The translations under genes were made by a program, and so were the position numbers. This document shows, piece after piece, positions 18,321 through 27,890 of a DNA stretch of 64,000 nucleotides; within the stretch, counting starts at the first letter, position 1, and every line of letters begins with the position of its first letter. The DNA lies in contig PXYW01000001.1 of the NCBI GenBank assembly GCA_003023695.1, positions 122,458 through 186,457 on the forward strand. The letters are read 5' to 3'. The notes beneath the pieces were generated by a model that was given only the letters and a program-made list of their open reading frames with translations, searched no databases and was not told where the DNA came from. This stretch comes from Sulfobacillus benefaciens. GTDB lineage: Bacteria; Bacillota; Sulfobacillia; Sulfobacillales; Sulfobacillaceae.

Positions 18321-18916
18321 AAGCGCAAATGCTCCCTGGGCCACCAAGCATGTTTTTGATAAATGTCCCTGCGCAAGTGGGGTAAAATAGCAAACTTTGA
18401 CTCGGCCTCGGACAGTTCAGACCACAGCCATTTTACGCGCCACACCCCAGGCGAGACAAGCTCCGCACTTCTATATCCGGTAGCGTCGTTGGTTGTTTCG
18501 CAAGGAACAAGCAGTTGAAGAGGAAACATTGCAATTGCCATGACTTGGTTTTGCTGGGCATCTCGCCACAGCGGGCCAAATTGTTGATGGTTGTCCAGAA
18601 AAGGTGCCACAATCATGCGAACATCCTGGAAACGAAGATAACGGACTAATTCGGGAATCCAATGAGCTTGTTTTAAAATTGCGACGCGTTGATGGTCCCA
18701 AAGAAACTGAATGGCCATCTCGTTGACTTCGTCATCGTCAAAAGGAACAAGAGGAGCAGATACGGTGAGGCGCTGGTCAGGCCATTGCTGAACCCAGTGG
18801 CCAGGATGCTCGGATTCTTGGCGTGACGAGGGATAGTAATGCCAGGTGAGACTATGATCAGGAATTGAGTCCGGGTAGGCGGTTATTCGGTGGTCATAAA
18901 ACCAAAATTCGGCCAT
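18317..18916 (-). CDS. Probable degenerate nitrilase-fold protein
   Basis: This 199-residue protein is not a clear member of any family. Parts look like the second half of a nitrilase: VRMIVAPFLDN...GPLWRDAQQNQVMAIAMFPLQLLVP (compare the 'W..LLRARAIEN' helix) and the ending SKFAILPHLRRDIYQKHAW (compare 'LRDRRPDLY'). The Glu-Lys-Cys triad is not found. ATG 18916 follows GGAGAGGA. It overlaps the true nitrilase by 4 bases, so the two may form a heteromer. This is inference from pattern similarity only. Confidence 0.5.
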   Translation of the reverse strand: MAEFWFYDHRITAYPDSIPDHSLTWHYYPSSRQESEHPGHWVQQWPDQRLTVSAPLVPFDDDEVNEMAIQFLWDHQRVAILKQAHWIPELVRYLRFQDVRMIVAPFLDNHQQFGPLWRDAQQNQVMAIAMFPLQLLVPCETTNDATGYRSAELVSPGVWRVKWLWSELSEAESKFAILPHLRRDIYQKHAWWPREHLRL

Positions 18917-18952
18917 CGTCACTATCCTCTCCTTCAGTGATGCCATCAATGG

Positions 18953-19744
18953 TTAATGGTGCTGAAAGCCCCACGACAATAAGGCATCGGCGTCTGTCCA
19001 AACATCGGCCGGATTGTCATGCAGGAGGATCACAATCAAGCATTGTCCATGACGCAATGCAGCACCGGCCAAATTTTCCCCTGAGACCGGAGTATACCCT
19101 ATTTTAATCCCGATGGCTCCCGAGTAGGTGCCAATTAACGGATTTTGGTTGAAAAATACTTTGGTGGCGGATTGGGGCAAGAAGGCGTATGGCAAAGCGA
19201 CGATATGGCGAAATGTGGGGTTTTTCATAGCCTGGCGGCTGATGACGGCCATGCCCAAAGCGGTTACGTGCTGCGAGGGAGCATAAAGGCCGGTGTCGTT
19301 CACAAAGTGGACACCAACAGCATGCCATTTCTCTGCCGTGTGATTCATCAGGGAGACAAACTGACGTTCCCGGGGTGTTACGGTTTGGCCGATAGCGTAT
19401 GCGGCATCGTTTCCTGAGGCCATCATCATCGCTGGTACCAGCGATGGCATGGGGATGCGTTGGCCCGCCCTGAGGCCCAAGCTGGCCCCGGGTTGGTTTT
19501 GTGCTGTTTTGCTTATGACGACGGTTTGGCCCCAGCCCATCCGAATGGCCAGCCATGCGGTGATGATTTTGGTTAATGAGGCAGGCTCCCATTCCTTCCG
19601 AATATTTTTAGCATATAAGATTTGGCCAGTATGTGCTTGAATCAAGATCGCCGATGAGGCATGCACCGATGGCGCCATCATTGGCGAATGGACGCCGACC
19701 GTGGTAGACACCACAATTGCCCGAATTAGGCCGGTCAAAGACAA
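18953..19744 (-). CDS. D-alanyl-D-alanine carboxypeptidase (peptidase S11), DacF-like
   Basis: The 263-residue exported penicillin-binding protein trims the terminal D-Ala from peptidoglycan stems. It has a signal peptide at about 1-30, the SxxK motif ASLTK with the nucleophile Ser, and SGN (ASGNDAAY). The third motif, normally KTG, reads KIG in GIKIGYTPVSGENLAG. It is short because the C-terminal membrane-anchoring domain of DacA/DacF is missing. The TTG start at 19744 is supported by AAGGAGGGG upstream. The two nitrilase-fold genes follow in the same direction. Confidence 0.88.
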   Translation of the reverse strand: MSLTGLIRAIVVSTTVGVHSPMMAPSVHASSAILIQAHTGQILYAKNIRKEWEPASLTKIITAWLAIRMGWGQTVVISKTAQNQPGASLGLRAGQRIPMPSLVPAMMMASGNDAAYAIGQTVTPRERQFVSLMNHTAEKWHAVGVHFVNDTGLYAPSQHVTALGMAVISRQAMKNPTFRHIVALPYAFLPQSATKVFFNQNPLIGTYSGAIGIKIGYTPVSGENLAGAALRHGQCLIVILLHDNPADVWTDADALLSWGFQHH

Positions 19745-19933
19745 GATACCCCTCCTTTTGAGGTGACTTATTGCCAGTTACCCAAAGCATGCCCTGACGC
19801 GTCATTTCATAAGCGAAAAGTTTCAGTCTGTATCGGGGACGGTGGGGCAGAAAGTAAGACGAGACATAGACCGGGAAGGAATCGACATTTCGCCAGCAGT
19901 ACCCCAGACTAAGGCTTTAGAAGGGGTGAAATT

Positions 19934-19942
19934 TGCTATAAT
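19934..19942 (+). promoter_or_regulatory. Extended -10 promoter of the ppx-mutS-mutL-miaA operon
   Basis: TGCTATAAT gives a perfect -10 box (19937-19942) with the extended TG element. The -35 region is poor, as is common for extended -10 promoters. It lies 39 bases before the ATG at 19982. Confidence 0.65.
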
Positions 19943-19981
19943 ACAGGCATATGATGACGCACCGCGTGAAAAGGAGTGGGC

Positions 19982-20731
19982 ATGAAGCCCGTTGGCATCG
20001 TTAAGATTGGCTCCAGCAATACCGGATTGCTCATTGCAGCCTCGCTATCCCAACCCATATTGAGAGTGAATCACCTGGTGGACCTTAAGACCCCAGCCAA
20101 TTGGCCAGAGTTAGCCGATGTTTTGGCGTCTTACCGTGTACGCTGTCAAGAATCTCAAGTGGCATCCGGGTTGGTGGCTGGAGGAGAGATTTTCCGCCGG
20201 CACCGCGAAATCCGCCAATTAGTGTTGGACCAAGGGTGGCCGCTTTGGGAAGTATCGGGGAAATTAGAGGGACAACTGACGTGGTTTGCGGTCCGCAGTC
20301 GCGACCCCGCTGTGGACGTGGTGATAGACGTCGGAGGTGGGAGCACAGAAATCATCTACCAATCCGATGCCGTTTCCATTCCTATTGGTGCGGCTAACGT
20401 CACAGGGGAAGTGGATTGGCCCGTCATAGCAAACGGTCAAAGAGCCGCCTTAGTGGGCGGAACCGCTTATGTATTGAGCCGTTTAGCGGGAACTGCAACC
20501 ATGGATCCAAAGCAACTGGCAAAAGCCATTGATCAGGTTTTGGAGGGCTCTTCTTCATCCGTATGGCGTTCGTTGGAGGTGCCACGCCAAAAACTGGTGA
20601 TAGGGGGGGCTAAGATTCTGAAGAGTCTTTTGAAAAACTATCAGTTTAGTCAGTTTTCCGTTTCCCCTTGGGGCTATACCGAAGGGCTATGGATGGCTGC
20701 CAGTTTGGGGAGGGCAAGGCCACTATGGTAA
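19982..20731 (+). CDS. Ppx/GppA-type phosphatase-like protein (short form)
   Basis: The 249-residue product resembles the ASKHA-fold core of Ppx/GppA exopolyphosphatases: VGIVKIGSSNTGLLIA (phosphate 1-like), VVIDVGGGSTEIIY (phosphate 2 loop), and VGGTAYVLSRLAG. The C-terminal HD-type domain of full-length Ppx is absent, so it is about half-size. ATG 19982 follows AAGGAG. Its stop overlaps the mutS start, placing it first in the mismatch-repair operon. The usual initial Asp of the family (AxDxGS) is replaced by Lys-Ile-Gly-Ser, so phosphatase activity is uncertain. Confidence 0.75.
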   Translation: MKPVGIVKIGSSNTGLLIAASLSQPILRVNHLVDLKTPANWPELADVLASYRVRCQESQVASGLVAGGEIFRRHREIRQLVLDQGWPLWEVSGKLEGQLTWFAVRSRDPAVDVVIDVGGGSTEIIYQSDAVSIPIGAANVTGEVDWPVIANGQRAALVGGTAYVLSRLAGTATMDPKQLAKAIDQVLEGSSSSVWRSLEVPRQKLVIGGAKILKSLLKNYQFSQFSVSPWGYTEGLWMAASLGRARPLW

Positions 20732-23256
20732 AGGAAAAGTCGACACCGATGCTGGATCAATACCACCGACTTAAGCAGCAAAACCCCGAAGCGCTGTTGT
20801 TATTTCGTCTTGGCGATTTTTACGAGCTGTTTGAGGAAGATGCGATTTTGGCAGCCCCGGTGTTGGACGTGCAGTTGACGTCTAGGGACGGCGTGATACC
20901 GATGTGTGGCGTGCCCCACCATGCGGTCAATCAATATTTGCGCAAATTGGTAGACCATGGCTATATCGTGGCGATTGCGGAACAGATGGAAGATCCTCGG
21001 TTGACCAAGGGGTTGGTTGAACGCGAAGTCGTGCGCACCGTATCCCCTGGCACCTTTGTTTCGGAGGATTCCGATGATAACCCGCGATTGGCTGTACTGT
21101 ATGGGGACCGTCGCGGTGGTTGGGGCTTGGCGGTAGCTGAAATCGCGACGGGACAAGTGTATGTGACCGAAAGCGAAGCCAAAGACACCGGAGCCATTGC
21201 TCAAGAGTGGGAGCGATGGCATCCTAGCGAATATTTGACGAATTTGGATCTATCGCTGCCAGGTATGGCGATTGTCGACGATGCTTGGTTTAAGCGACTG
21301 GATCGTGATGTGGAGCAGGAATTGTCACGAGGGTTTGGCACCCCGTCTCTGTCCGGATGGGGACTGGCAGAAAAACCTCGGGCGCAGCGCGCTTTGCTGG
21401 TGCTGTGGCGCTACGTGGAAAAAACCCAGCATCGTCCCCCCGATCACTTGCGTCAAGTCCATTGGTATCAACTGGATCAAGGATTGGAGTTGTCCCCACA
21501 GTTATTGACTCAGTTGGATATTGTCAGCAAATCAGGCCCCTCGCTGTATAATGCGCTTAACGAGACGGTGACCCCTATGGGTGCCCAGTTGCTGAAGCTT
21601 TGGCTTGAACGCCCGTTGCGTCAGTTGGACGAGATTGCGCGCAGGCATCAAGTGATCGTGTTTGGAGTGGCTAATCCCTTGGCTCGCCGCCATTTGCGAG
21701 ATATTTTGGCAACGACCGGGGATTTGGCTAAATGGGTAGCGCGACTTAATCTGGGTTACGGTGCTCCGCGAGATTTGGCGGGCGTCCGGCAAGCCCTGAA
21801 TGCTTCGAGAGACCTCTCAGTTTTAGTGCATCAACACGGATTACATGCATTGTGGCCACTGGAGGTGTTGGACGATCCGCTTATTGCCGAATTGCTAAAG
21901 CCGCTCAACGAATTGGAAGAGACTTTGCCAGCACGCTTTGATGACGGGGGTCTAATTCGTGATGACGCCGATCCTCACATTGGCGAATTGAGAAGGCTGC
22001 TTCAAGATCAGCGGGAATCCATGGCTTCTTTGGAAGTCGAAGAACGTGAGCGCACGGGAATTCGAAATTTGAAGATTGGCTATCATCGCACCTTTGGATA
22101 TTTTTTTGAGGTGACTCGGGGACAATCCAAGCTGATACCGGACGATTGGCATCGGCGGCAAACCATGACCAACGCCGAAAGGTTTACTTCGGAAAAGCTG
22201 AGGACGCTCGAGCAGCAAGTTGATCAAACCCAGTTGGAATTGGCAGAAGCCGAGACCAACCGGGTGCAAGCCATTATAGAAACGGTACTTGGCCAACAGC
22301 AAATGCTGATGCAATTAAGTGAACGGCTCGCCGAGGTCGACGTCTTGCTGGCGCTGGCCGAAGTGGCTGAAGAGTACGGCTATGTCAGCCCTAAGTGGGC
22401 AACAGAACCCGGGCAGCCGTTTCTGATTACCGGCATGCGTCATCCGGTGCTGGAACGCATCACCCAATATGTGCCGAATGATTTGTCCGTGAATGATCCC
22501 ATTCGCACGCTAATCATCACTGGACCTAATATGGGCGGTAAATCCACCTATATGCGGGCAGTGGCCTTGAATTTGGTGCTGGCGCATATGGGAAGTCTGG
22601 TGGCGGCGGAAGCCATGACTTTGCCAGTATTTGATGGTATTTATGCGCGAATTGGAGCTGATGACAATATCATGCGCGGCCAAAGTACCTTTATGGTGGA
22701 GATGGAGGAAATGGCTTGGATTTTACGTCATGCTTCCACCCAGAGTTTGGTGATATTGGACGAACTGGGCCGCGGAACTTCTACATTTGACGGCATGGCT
22801 TTGGCGCGCGCGGTGTTAGAGCGGCTGGCGCAAAGTACGGGGCCTATTGTGTTATTTGCTACACATTATCATGAGTTGACCGATCTGCAGGAAACAAACC
22901 CTTACATAGCTAATTTGACCGTCGAAGTTCTAACCCGAAGAGGGAGGCAACTCGTGTTCACTCACCGTGTGTTGGATGGGATCGCATCGCAATCCTATGG
23001 GATTGATGTGGCGCAAATGGCAGGTTTGCCGCAATCGGTTATTGCTCGCGCTCGTCATTATCTTGAGCAATGGGAAAATGCCTTGCCGCGCCGAGCTAGT
23101 CCAGTGCAGCAAGTGACGTTGTTTGGACCCGATCCTGTCGCCTTAGAATTGCGGAGCACGCTTGCCGCTATTGACGTGGATGAACTCAGTCCGCGCGATG
23201 CCTGGCAGTGGATTGCGGAATGGCATGCCCGTTTGCAGCGGGAGAGTAAGCCATGA
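20725..23256 (+). CDS. mutS: DNA mismatch repair protein MutS
   Basis: This is an 843-residue MutS, which recognises mismatches and recruits MutL. The N-terminal mismatch-binding motif FRLGDFYELFEEDA (Phe-x-Glu element as FYE) is present. Walker A TGPNMGGKST is at about 599-608, followed by DELGRGTSTFDG and FATHYHEL. The ATG at 20725 overlaps the stop of the preceding gene and gives the conserved STPMLDQYHRLKQQNP opening; an upstream in-frame ATG at 20668 lies inside the ppx-like gene. Confidence 0.97.
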   Translation: MVKEKSTPMLDQYHRLKQQNPEALLLFRLGDFYELFEEDAILAAPVLDVQLTSRDGVIPMCGVPHHAVNQYLRKLVDHGYIVAIAEQMEDPRLTKGLVEREVVRTVSPGTFVSEDSDDNPRLAVLYGDRRGGWGLAVAEIATGQVYVTESEAKDTGAIAQEWERWHPSEYLTNLDLSLPGMAIVDDAWFKRLDRDVEQELSRGFGTPSLSGWGLAEKPRAQRALLVLWRYVEKTQHRPPDHLRQVHWYQLDQGLELSPQLLTQLDIVSKSGPSLYNALNETVTPMGAQLLKLWLERPLRQLDEIARRHQVIVFGVANPLARRHLRDILATTGDLAKWVARLNLGYGAPRDLAGVRQALNASRDLSVLVHQHGLHALWPLEVLDDPLIAELLKPLNELEETLPARFDDGGLIRDDADPHIGELRRLLQDQRESMASLEVEERERTGIRNLKIGYHRTFGYFFEVTRGQSKLIPDDWHRRQTMTNAERFTSEKLRTLEQQVDQTQLELAEAETNRVQAIIETVLGQQQMLMQLSERLAEVDVLLALAEVAEEYGYVSPKWATEPGQPFLITGMRHPVLERITQYVPNDLSVNDPIRTLIITGPNMGGKSTYMRAVALNLVLAHMGSLVAAEAMTLPVFDGIYARIGADDNIMRGQSTFMVEMEEMAWILRHASTQSLVILDELGRGTSTFDGMALARAVLERLAQSTGPIVLFATHYHELTDLQETNPYIANLTVEVLTRRGRQLVFTHRVLDGIASQSYGIDVAQMAGLPQSVIARARHYLEQWENALPRRASPVQQVTLFGPDPVALELRSTLAAIDVDELSPRDAWQWIAEWHARLQRESKP

Positions 23257-24962
23257 GCCGGATTCGTCGGTTGGATGCTGTGGTCGCCAATCAAATTGCG
23301 GCTGGCGAGGTGGTGGAACGGCCTGCCTCGGTAGTGAAAGAACTGGTGGAAAATAGTTTAGACGCCGGAGCTACGCAAATACAGATGCGCATTGAGCAAG
23401 GCGGGCAATCGCTCATTGAAGTGCGCGACAATGGCCAAGGAATCGAGCCCGACGATCTTTCTCTGGCATTGGAGCGTCATGCCACTTCTAAGCTTAGCGT
23501 ATTAACCGATTTGGATGAAAGCCCTTGGTTGGGGTTTCGTGGGGAAGCGTTGGCTGCAATTGCTGCAGTAAGTCGCTTGACGTTGAGTTCTCGGCCGCGT
23601 CATCTCTCGGTAGGCCATTTAGTGCCTGCACTCGGTGGGATTGTCGGTGAACAGGATGTCATACCAATGGCCCCCGGAACGGTCGTGCGGGTAGAGGAAT
23701 TGTTTTTCAACACCCCAGCCCGGCTTAAATCGCTAAAAAGTCCTGGCGCTGAGACGGGACACATTCAACATTTGGTGGAACATTTGGCCATCAGTCGGCC
23801 CAATGTGGGATTTCGTTTAGAGACAGAAGAACGGACCCTAGTCAAGACGCCAGGCCAGGCCTCGGCTTATGAGACGATTCATCTGCTTTATGGCCGTGAG
23901 GTAGGAGAAACCCTGATTTCCGTAGACTATACCGGAATGACAGGGATTCACATAACGGGCTGGGTTGCTCCGGCGCATGTGCATCGTGCTTCTCGCCAGT
24001 CCCAAAGTCTTTATGTCAACGGACGTTGGGTGACCAATTGGGTACTGAGACAAGCTGTTGAAGAGGCGTTTAAGCCCCAAGTGCCGGATCGTCGTTTTCC
24101 GTTGTTTTGGATGTGGGTGGAACTGCCAAAACCGTCAGTAGACCCAAATGCCCATCCTACCAAAGCCGAAGTGCGGATTGATCATGAGCGCCAAGTGGCT
24201 GCGTTGCTTTATCGGGCAGTCCACGACGCCCTTGTCGCCAAGTCATCGGCACCAATTCTGCCAATGGCAGGCGAATCTGCCCGGGAAAGCAACGGCGCCT
24301 ATGACCAAGAGCAGTGGCCTCTATTGCCTGCAACCGATAGCCGGAACGACGACGGCGGTGTACTACATCAAGAATTTTTGGAATTGTCTCCTCTGGCCCA
24401 ATGGCAAGCCAAATATATCATTGCTCAAGGACCCTTGGGCTTGTATTTGATTGATCAGCATGCCGCTCATGAACGGCAATATTTTGAGGAGTTCCGTCGT
24501 CAAAAACATAAGATTTTGGTCAGCCAGCCGCTCTTAGTACCCTATACCTTGACATTGAATGCAGCACAGTGGGACGTCTTTCGACGATTTCCCCAGATAT
24601 TTGAGACCGTTGGTTTTGAGATTGGCGAGGCCGGCGGCAGTACCGTTATTGTGCGTGCGGTCCCCCAAGGTTTGCGGGACATGCCGAGCGACCCCCAGAT
24701 GTTCCGCCTGATATTGGATTCTCTGATTCAAGGGCAGGCGCATCCAGGCCATCCCATTACTTGGATCGAGGAACCCTTGTTCGCGATGGCTGCGTGTAAA
24801 GCGGCCATCAAGGCCTATCGCCCGATGAGTCAGCATGAAATGGTAACGCTGCTGCATGACATGGCTTACCTTGAAGACCCGCGCGGATGTCCCCACGGGC
24901 GACCGACGTTAATCCGTTTATCTCTGGAGGAGGTGGACCGCCGCTTTGGACGCAAGGGATAG
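23253..24962 (+). CDS. mutL: DNA mismatch repair protein MutL
   Basis: The 569-residue protein has the GHKL ATPase domain (VANQIAAGEVVERPASVVKELVENSLDAGA, GFRGEAL) and a C-terminal endonuclease domain. The metal-binding motif DQHAAHERQYFE at about 400-411 and the CPHGRP motif near the end show the nicking-competent MutL class found outside E. coli. ATGA overlap with mutS (23253-23256) indicates translational coupling. Confidence 0.97.
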   Translation: MSRIRRLDAVVANQIAAGEVVERPASVVKELVENSLDAGATQIQMRIEQGGQSLIEVRDNGQGIEPDDLSLALERHATSKLSVLTDLDESPWLGFRGEALAAIAAVSRLTLSSRPRHLSVGHLVPALGGIVGEQDVIPMAPGTVVRVEELFFNTPARLKSLKSPGAETGHIQHLVEHLAISRPNVGFRLETEERTLVKTPGQASAYETIHLLYGREVGETLISVDYTGMTGIHITGWVAPAHVHRASRQSQSLYVNGRWVTNWVLRQAVEEAFKPQVPDRRFPLFWMWVELPKPSVDPNAHPTKAEVRIDHERQVAALLYRAVHDALVAKSSAPILPMAGESARESNGAYDQEQWPLLPATDSRNDDGGVLHQEFLELSPLAQWQAKYIIAQGPLGLYLIDQHAAHERQYFEEFRRQKHKILVSQPLLVPYTLTLNAAQWDVFRRFPQIFETVGFEIGEAGGSTVIVRAVPQGLRDMPSDPQMFRLILDSLIQGQAHPGHPITWIEEPLFAMAACKAAIKAYRPMSQHEMVTLLHDMAYLEDPRGCPHGRPTLIRLSLEEVDRRFGRKG

Positions 24963-25899
24963 GGAAGGGTTAATACCGCTTTTGGTGCTGGCTGGGCCTA
25001 CGGCAGTAGGCAAGACCGATTTAAGTATTGACTTGGCCAAACGCATCAATGCTGAAATTATCTCTGCGGATTCGGTTCAGATATACCGAGGGTTGGATAT
25101 AGGGTCGGCTAAAGTGTCATTAATGCAACGGCAGACGATTGCCCATCATTTGGTTGATGTGGTGGACTCCGACCAATCGTTTTCTGTCGCGGATTACCAA
25201 GTATTGGCCAGTTCAGCCATCGAAGATGTGTGGCGCCGCGGCCATTTTCCCTTGCTGGTAGGGGGCACTGGGTTATGGATTCGCGCGCTGACGCAAAATT
25301 ATCCATTTCCCAAGGAGACGCCATCAAACCGCAACCTGCGAGAGCATTTAGCAGACATCGGTGAACACTACGGGTGGGACGGTTTGCGGCGGCAGTTGCG
25401 GTTGGTCGATCCCGACAGTTGGGAGCATATTCATCCCAACGACCATCGTCGCATGATTCGAGCCTTGGAAGTGTTTTTGACCACCCAAAGACGGTTGCCT
25501 AGAAATACTGGGGGAGCATGGCGTTACCAAACCCGGTATTGGGTACTGACGCGTCCCTTGTTGGATTTGCAAGAACGAATTCGGCAAAGAGTAGAAGCTA
25601 TGCTGGCTGAAGGATTTGAAGAAGAAGTCCGCGAATTGCTACGGCAAGGATTGTCCCCAAAAGCACAGAGCATGGGATCCATTGGGTATCGTGACATGGT
25701 GGATTGGTTTTGGGGGAAAAGCACTAGAAGCGAACGCGATATGCTGATTATCAAACATACTCGTGCGTATGCCAAACGGCAATTAACCTGGTGGCGATCG
25801 GAGCCCGAAGCGCGGTGGCTGGATCTTTCGGTTTGGTCCCACGATGAAATTCTGTCGCGTCTCGAGCTTTCCGCTCAGGAGTTAATCTCATCGCAATAA
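24946..25899 (+). CDS. miaA: tRNA dimethylallyltransferase MiaA
   Basis: MiaA adds a dimethylallyl group to A37 of tRNAs reading UNN codons. The 317-residue product has the P-loop AGPTAVGKT at 16-24, AEIISADSVQIYRGLDIGSAK, and the later SMGSIGYRDM and KHTRAYAKRQLTWWR motifs. The TTG start at 24946 overlaps mutL by 17 bases; GGAGGAGG is about 12 bases upstream. It ends the operon; hfq, often next in Firmicutes, is absent. Confidence 0.95.
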   Translation: MDARDREGLIPLLVLAGPTAVGKTDLSIDLAKRINAEIISADSVQIYRGLDIGSAKVSLMQRQTIAHHLVDVVDSDQSFSVADYQVLASSAIEDVWRRGHFPLLVGGTGLWIRALTQNYPFPKETPSNRNLREHLADIGEHYGWDGLRRQLRLVDPDSWEHIHPNDHRRMIRALEVFLTTQRRLPRNTGGAWRYQTRYWVLTRPLLDLQERIRQRVEAMLAEGFEEEVRELLRQGLSPKAQSMGSIGYRDMVDWFWGKSTRSERDMLIIKHTRAYAKRQLTWWRSEPEARWLDLSVWSHDEILSRLELSAQELISSQ

Positions 25900-25901
25900 A
25901 G

Positions 25902-25942
25902 TCCGGGGACGATTGCCGCTTTGGACAATTCGCATCCCCGGA
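25902..25942. terminator. Hairpin between convergent miaA and a small gene
   Basis: A perfect 8-bp stem TCCGGGGA (25902-25909) / TCCCCGGA (25935-25942) encloses a partly paired inner arm. It lies 2 bases after the miaA stop and 18 bases from the end of the convergent gene, so it may end both transcripts. There is no T tract on either side, so intrinsic termination is uncertain. Confidence 0.5.
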
Positions 25943-25960
25943 TAGGAGACATGCCGTGGC

Positions 25961-26245
25961 TTATCCTGCGTCTCGGTTAACGCTTTCGGGAGATACCACA
26001 TGTATGAGGGAACGCCGCCACCATCGCCACAATGGGACCTTATCATGGGTGGGGACATCCGTCTCTCGTTTTAGCGACTGAACGTATACGTTCAGGGCAT
26101 GACGGGCGGATTCAAAGCGCATCCACAACAAATCAAAATCCCCTTCGCCATCATCACAAGCCCGAATCGCCAGGTGATAATCCCTTAGCAGCCGACTATA
26201 CATATCTGTTTGGCATTGATCGTCTTCGCAATGCAATTTACTCAT
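25961..26245 (-). CDS. Small hypothetical protein
   Basis: This is a 94-residue soluble protein, acidic and helical in its first two thirds and basic, Trp-rich near the end (LWRWWRRSL). I do not recognise it. ATG 26245 follows GGAGGAATAGG, so translation is likely. An early cysteine pair (LHCEDDQCQ) could bind metal or form a disulfide. It stands alone, convergent with miaA. Confidence 0.65.
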   Translation of the reverse strand: MSKLHCEDDQCQTDMYSRLLRDYHLAIRACDDGEGDFDLLWMRFESARHALNVYVQSLKRETDVPTHDKVPLWRWWRRSLIHVVSPESVNRDAG

Positions 26246-26550
26246 GGCCTATTCCTCCAGTTCCAATGATTGTCCTGCAACCGACGAGGACAGAGGGCCC
26301 ATAGGACCCTCTGCTTCTTAGCCCTGATCTTGACGACTGACAAAACGACCCAATATTCTCATACTTTATCTAAAATAGCGTGGATACAAAATGTAGTGAC
26401 ACGAACGTTGTCATGGGCGCGGATAATTCTTCGACTATACATTACACTGCTGGCCAATTCCCAGCAAACTCGGCGTTGAGGGGCATATCCCTGTCAAACC
26501 GTAGACAAAGCGGGCGAGTATTTAACCAGCAGTGCAACAAAAAATCTGAC
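26246..26550. other. Intergenic region with a hairpin upstream of the small gene
   Basis: No gene is seen. CAGAGGG (26290-26296) and CCCTCTG (26306-26312) form a perfect 7-bp stem with a 9-base loop. It lies in the 5' region of the minus-strand gene ending at 26245 and has no T tract in that direction. Confidence 0.4.
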
Positions 26551-27615
26551 TTACAGCGTTGGTATCCCTTGGGTTTGCAATCCTTGCGGCCAGACGCTTA
26601 AGGATACAGATGCGCTTTCGGCTTCCCAGTGACCGAGAATGAAGACCGCGCGATGATAATACCCGAGAGTGATCTGGTCACCGGGGCTGGTATGGCTCAT
26701 GTCCGTTTCCAGTTGGGAGCAATTGGATACAGATAACGGACCCCAGTTCTTTGTGGTGTCAGTAATTTGGGTAATCACATCGCCCACCGGATCTGTGCGC
26801 TGGGTTTGGCCCACCAGTGCGGTTGTGCTGGCAGGACTTCCCGCTAATACCGTATAGACTTGACATCCTTGGACGGTCCAGTCTTGTGGGGTGCTGGTGA
26901 CTTCGATACCAAGATATCCAGGGACGGTGGCGCTGGATTGAGGAGATGGGGATGATGAGGATGGACCGGTGCTGGGTAAAGCAGGGACTGGGGGCGCAGC
27001 CGTGGGTTGATAGGTAAATGTCCAGTGGCTGCCATTGATTTGAAAGGTGGCGGTTTGCAGGATGTCTTGGCCAAGGTTTACGGATGCCACTGTGGTACCG
27101 ATACCCCCGAGCCCGCTATAAAGGCCGTGATTGGTAAAAATGGGGTCGTGAGGATCTGCTTGGGGAATTAGGGATAGGTTGGGGAACCAATATCCGGTGA
27201 TAGTACCGCCAACCCCGGTAAACACGGTGGATTGAGTGGTATGAGTCAACCCATTTTGTTCTAAAACAGTGCCGGACACTTGGCTTTCCTGTGCGCCGCT
27301 ATCCAATTGTACGGTAACCGGGACCCATTGGAACTGGTCCGACGCATTGATTCCGCCAATCCATGCCGGGAACAGGGCCGTTCCGTCTTGCGTCAAGGTA
27401 CCCGACAAAGTGACGGTGGGACTGCTGGCGACCAGTTGGGAATGTGTAGGAGGCGGGTCAACGGAGGATGAAGAGCGCGGCGACAGCAGGGATTGTGAAC
27501 CGGGTGAGGTTGATGGAGGGGATTGCGATGAAGTGCTAACCGTCACGCCGCACCCGCCCAGGATGAGAGATCCGATGCCGACAAGGGCAGAAAGTGTCAA
27601 TTTTATGGATTTCAT
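26551..27615 (-). CDS. Secreted lipoprotein with a C-terminal PDZ-like domain
   Basis: The 354-residue product begins with a lipoprotein signal (SLILGGC, lipid Cys near residue 22) and a Ser/Pro-rich spacer. The middle part resembles a beta-rich domain of unknown type. A second Pro/Ser linker near 225-245 leads to GYLGIEV...VYTVLAGSPAST...GDVITQI, which follows the PDZ domain pattern of HtrA-type proteins, but no protease domain is present. It is probably anchored outside the membrane. ATG 27615 follows AGGGA. It is divergent from the GntR gene. Confidence 0.7.
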   Translation of the reverse strand: MKSIKLTLSALVGIGSLILGGCGVTVSTSSQSPPSTSPGSQSLLSPRSSSSVDPPPTHSQLVASSPTVTLSGTLTQDGTALFPAWIGGINASDQFQWVPVTVQLDSGAQESQVSGTVLEQNGLTHTTQSTVFTGVGGTITGYWFPNLSLIPQADPHDPIFTNHGLYSGLGGIGTTVASVNLGQDILQTATFQINGSHWTFTYQPTAAPPVPALPSTGPSSSSPSPQSSATVPGYLGIEVTSTPQDWTVQGCQVYTVLAGSPASTTALVGQTQRTDPVGDVITQITDTTKNWGPLSVSNCSQLETDMSHTSPGDQITLGYYHRAVFILGHWEAESASVSLSVWPQGLQTQGIPTL

Positions 27616-27890
27616 GAGATGTCCCTGCTTTCATAGGATTTTTTATACAGGGTCAGGGTACGGGATCCTTTATTTTCTGCAACGTGTGATCAACTATTGG
27701 CCCTTTTCTAGTGCCAGGTCATGTCTAGTTAAATGTTCTATATTCCAAAGGTTACCTAGAATTATACGGTATTTGAGGCAATTTGGGGTGATTGAGGGGT
27801 CTCGGTTGGCGGTGCCGCTCGTTTTTTTGTCATGATTGACGAAAGATAGTTGAATCCCCTCCGACCTGTATGAAGAATTTTCTTTGCCGT

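Noticed and set aside
27269..27835. Plus-strand open frame of 188 codons opposite the PDZ lipoprotein
   Set aside because: It runs antisense to a well-supported lipoprotein gene, has no ribosome site, and shows no motif.
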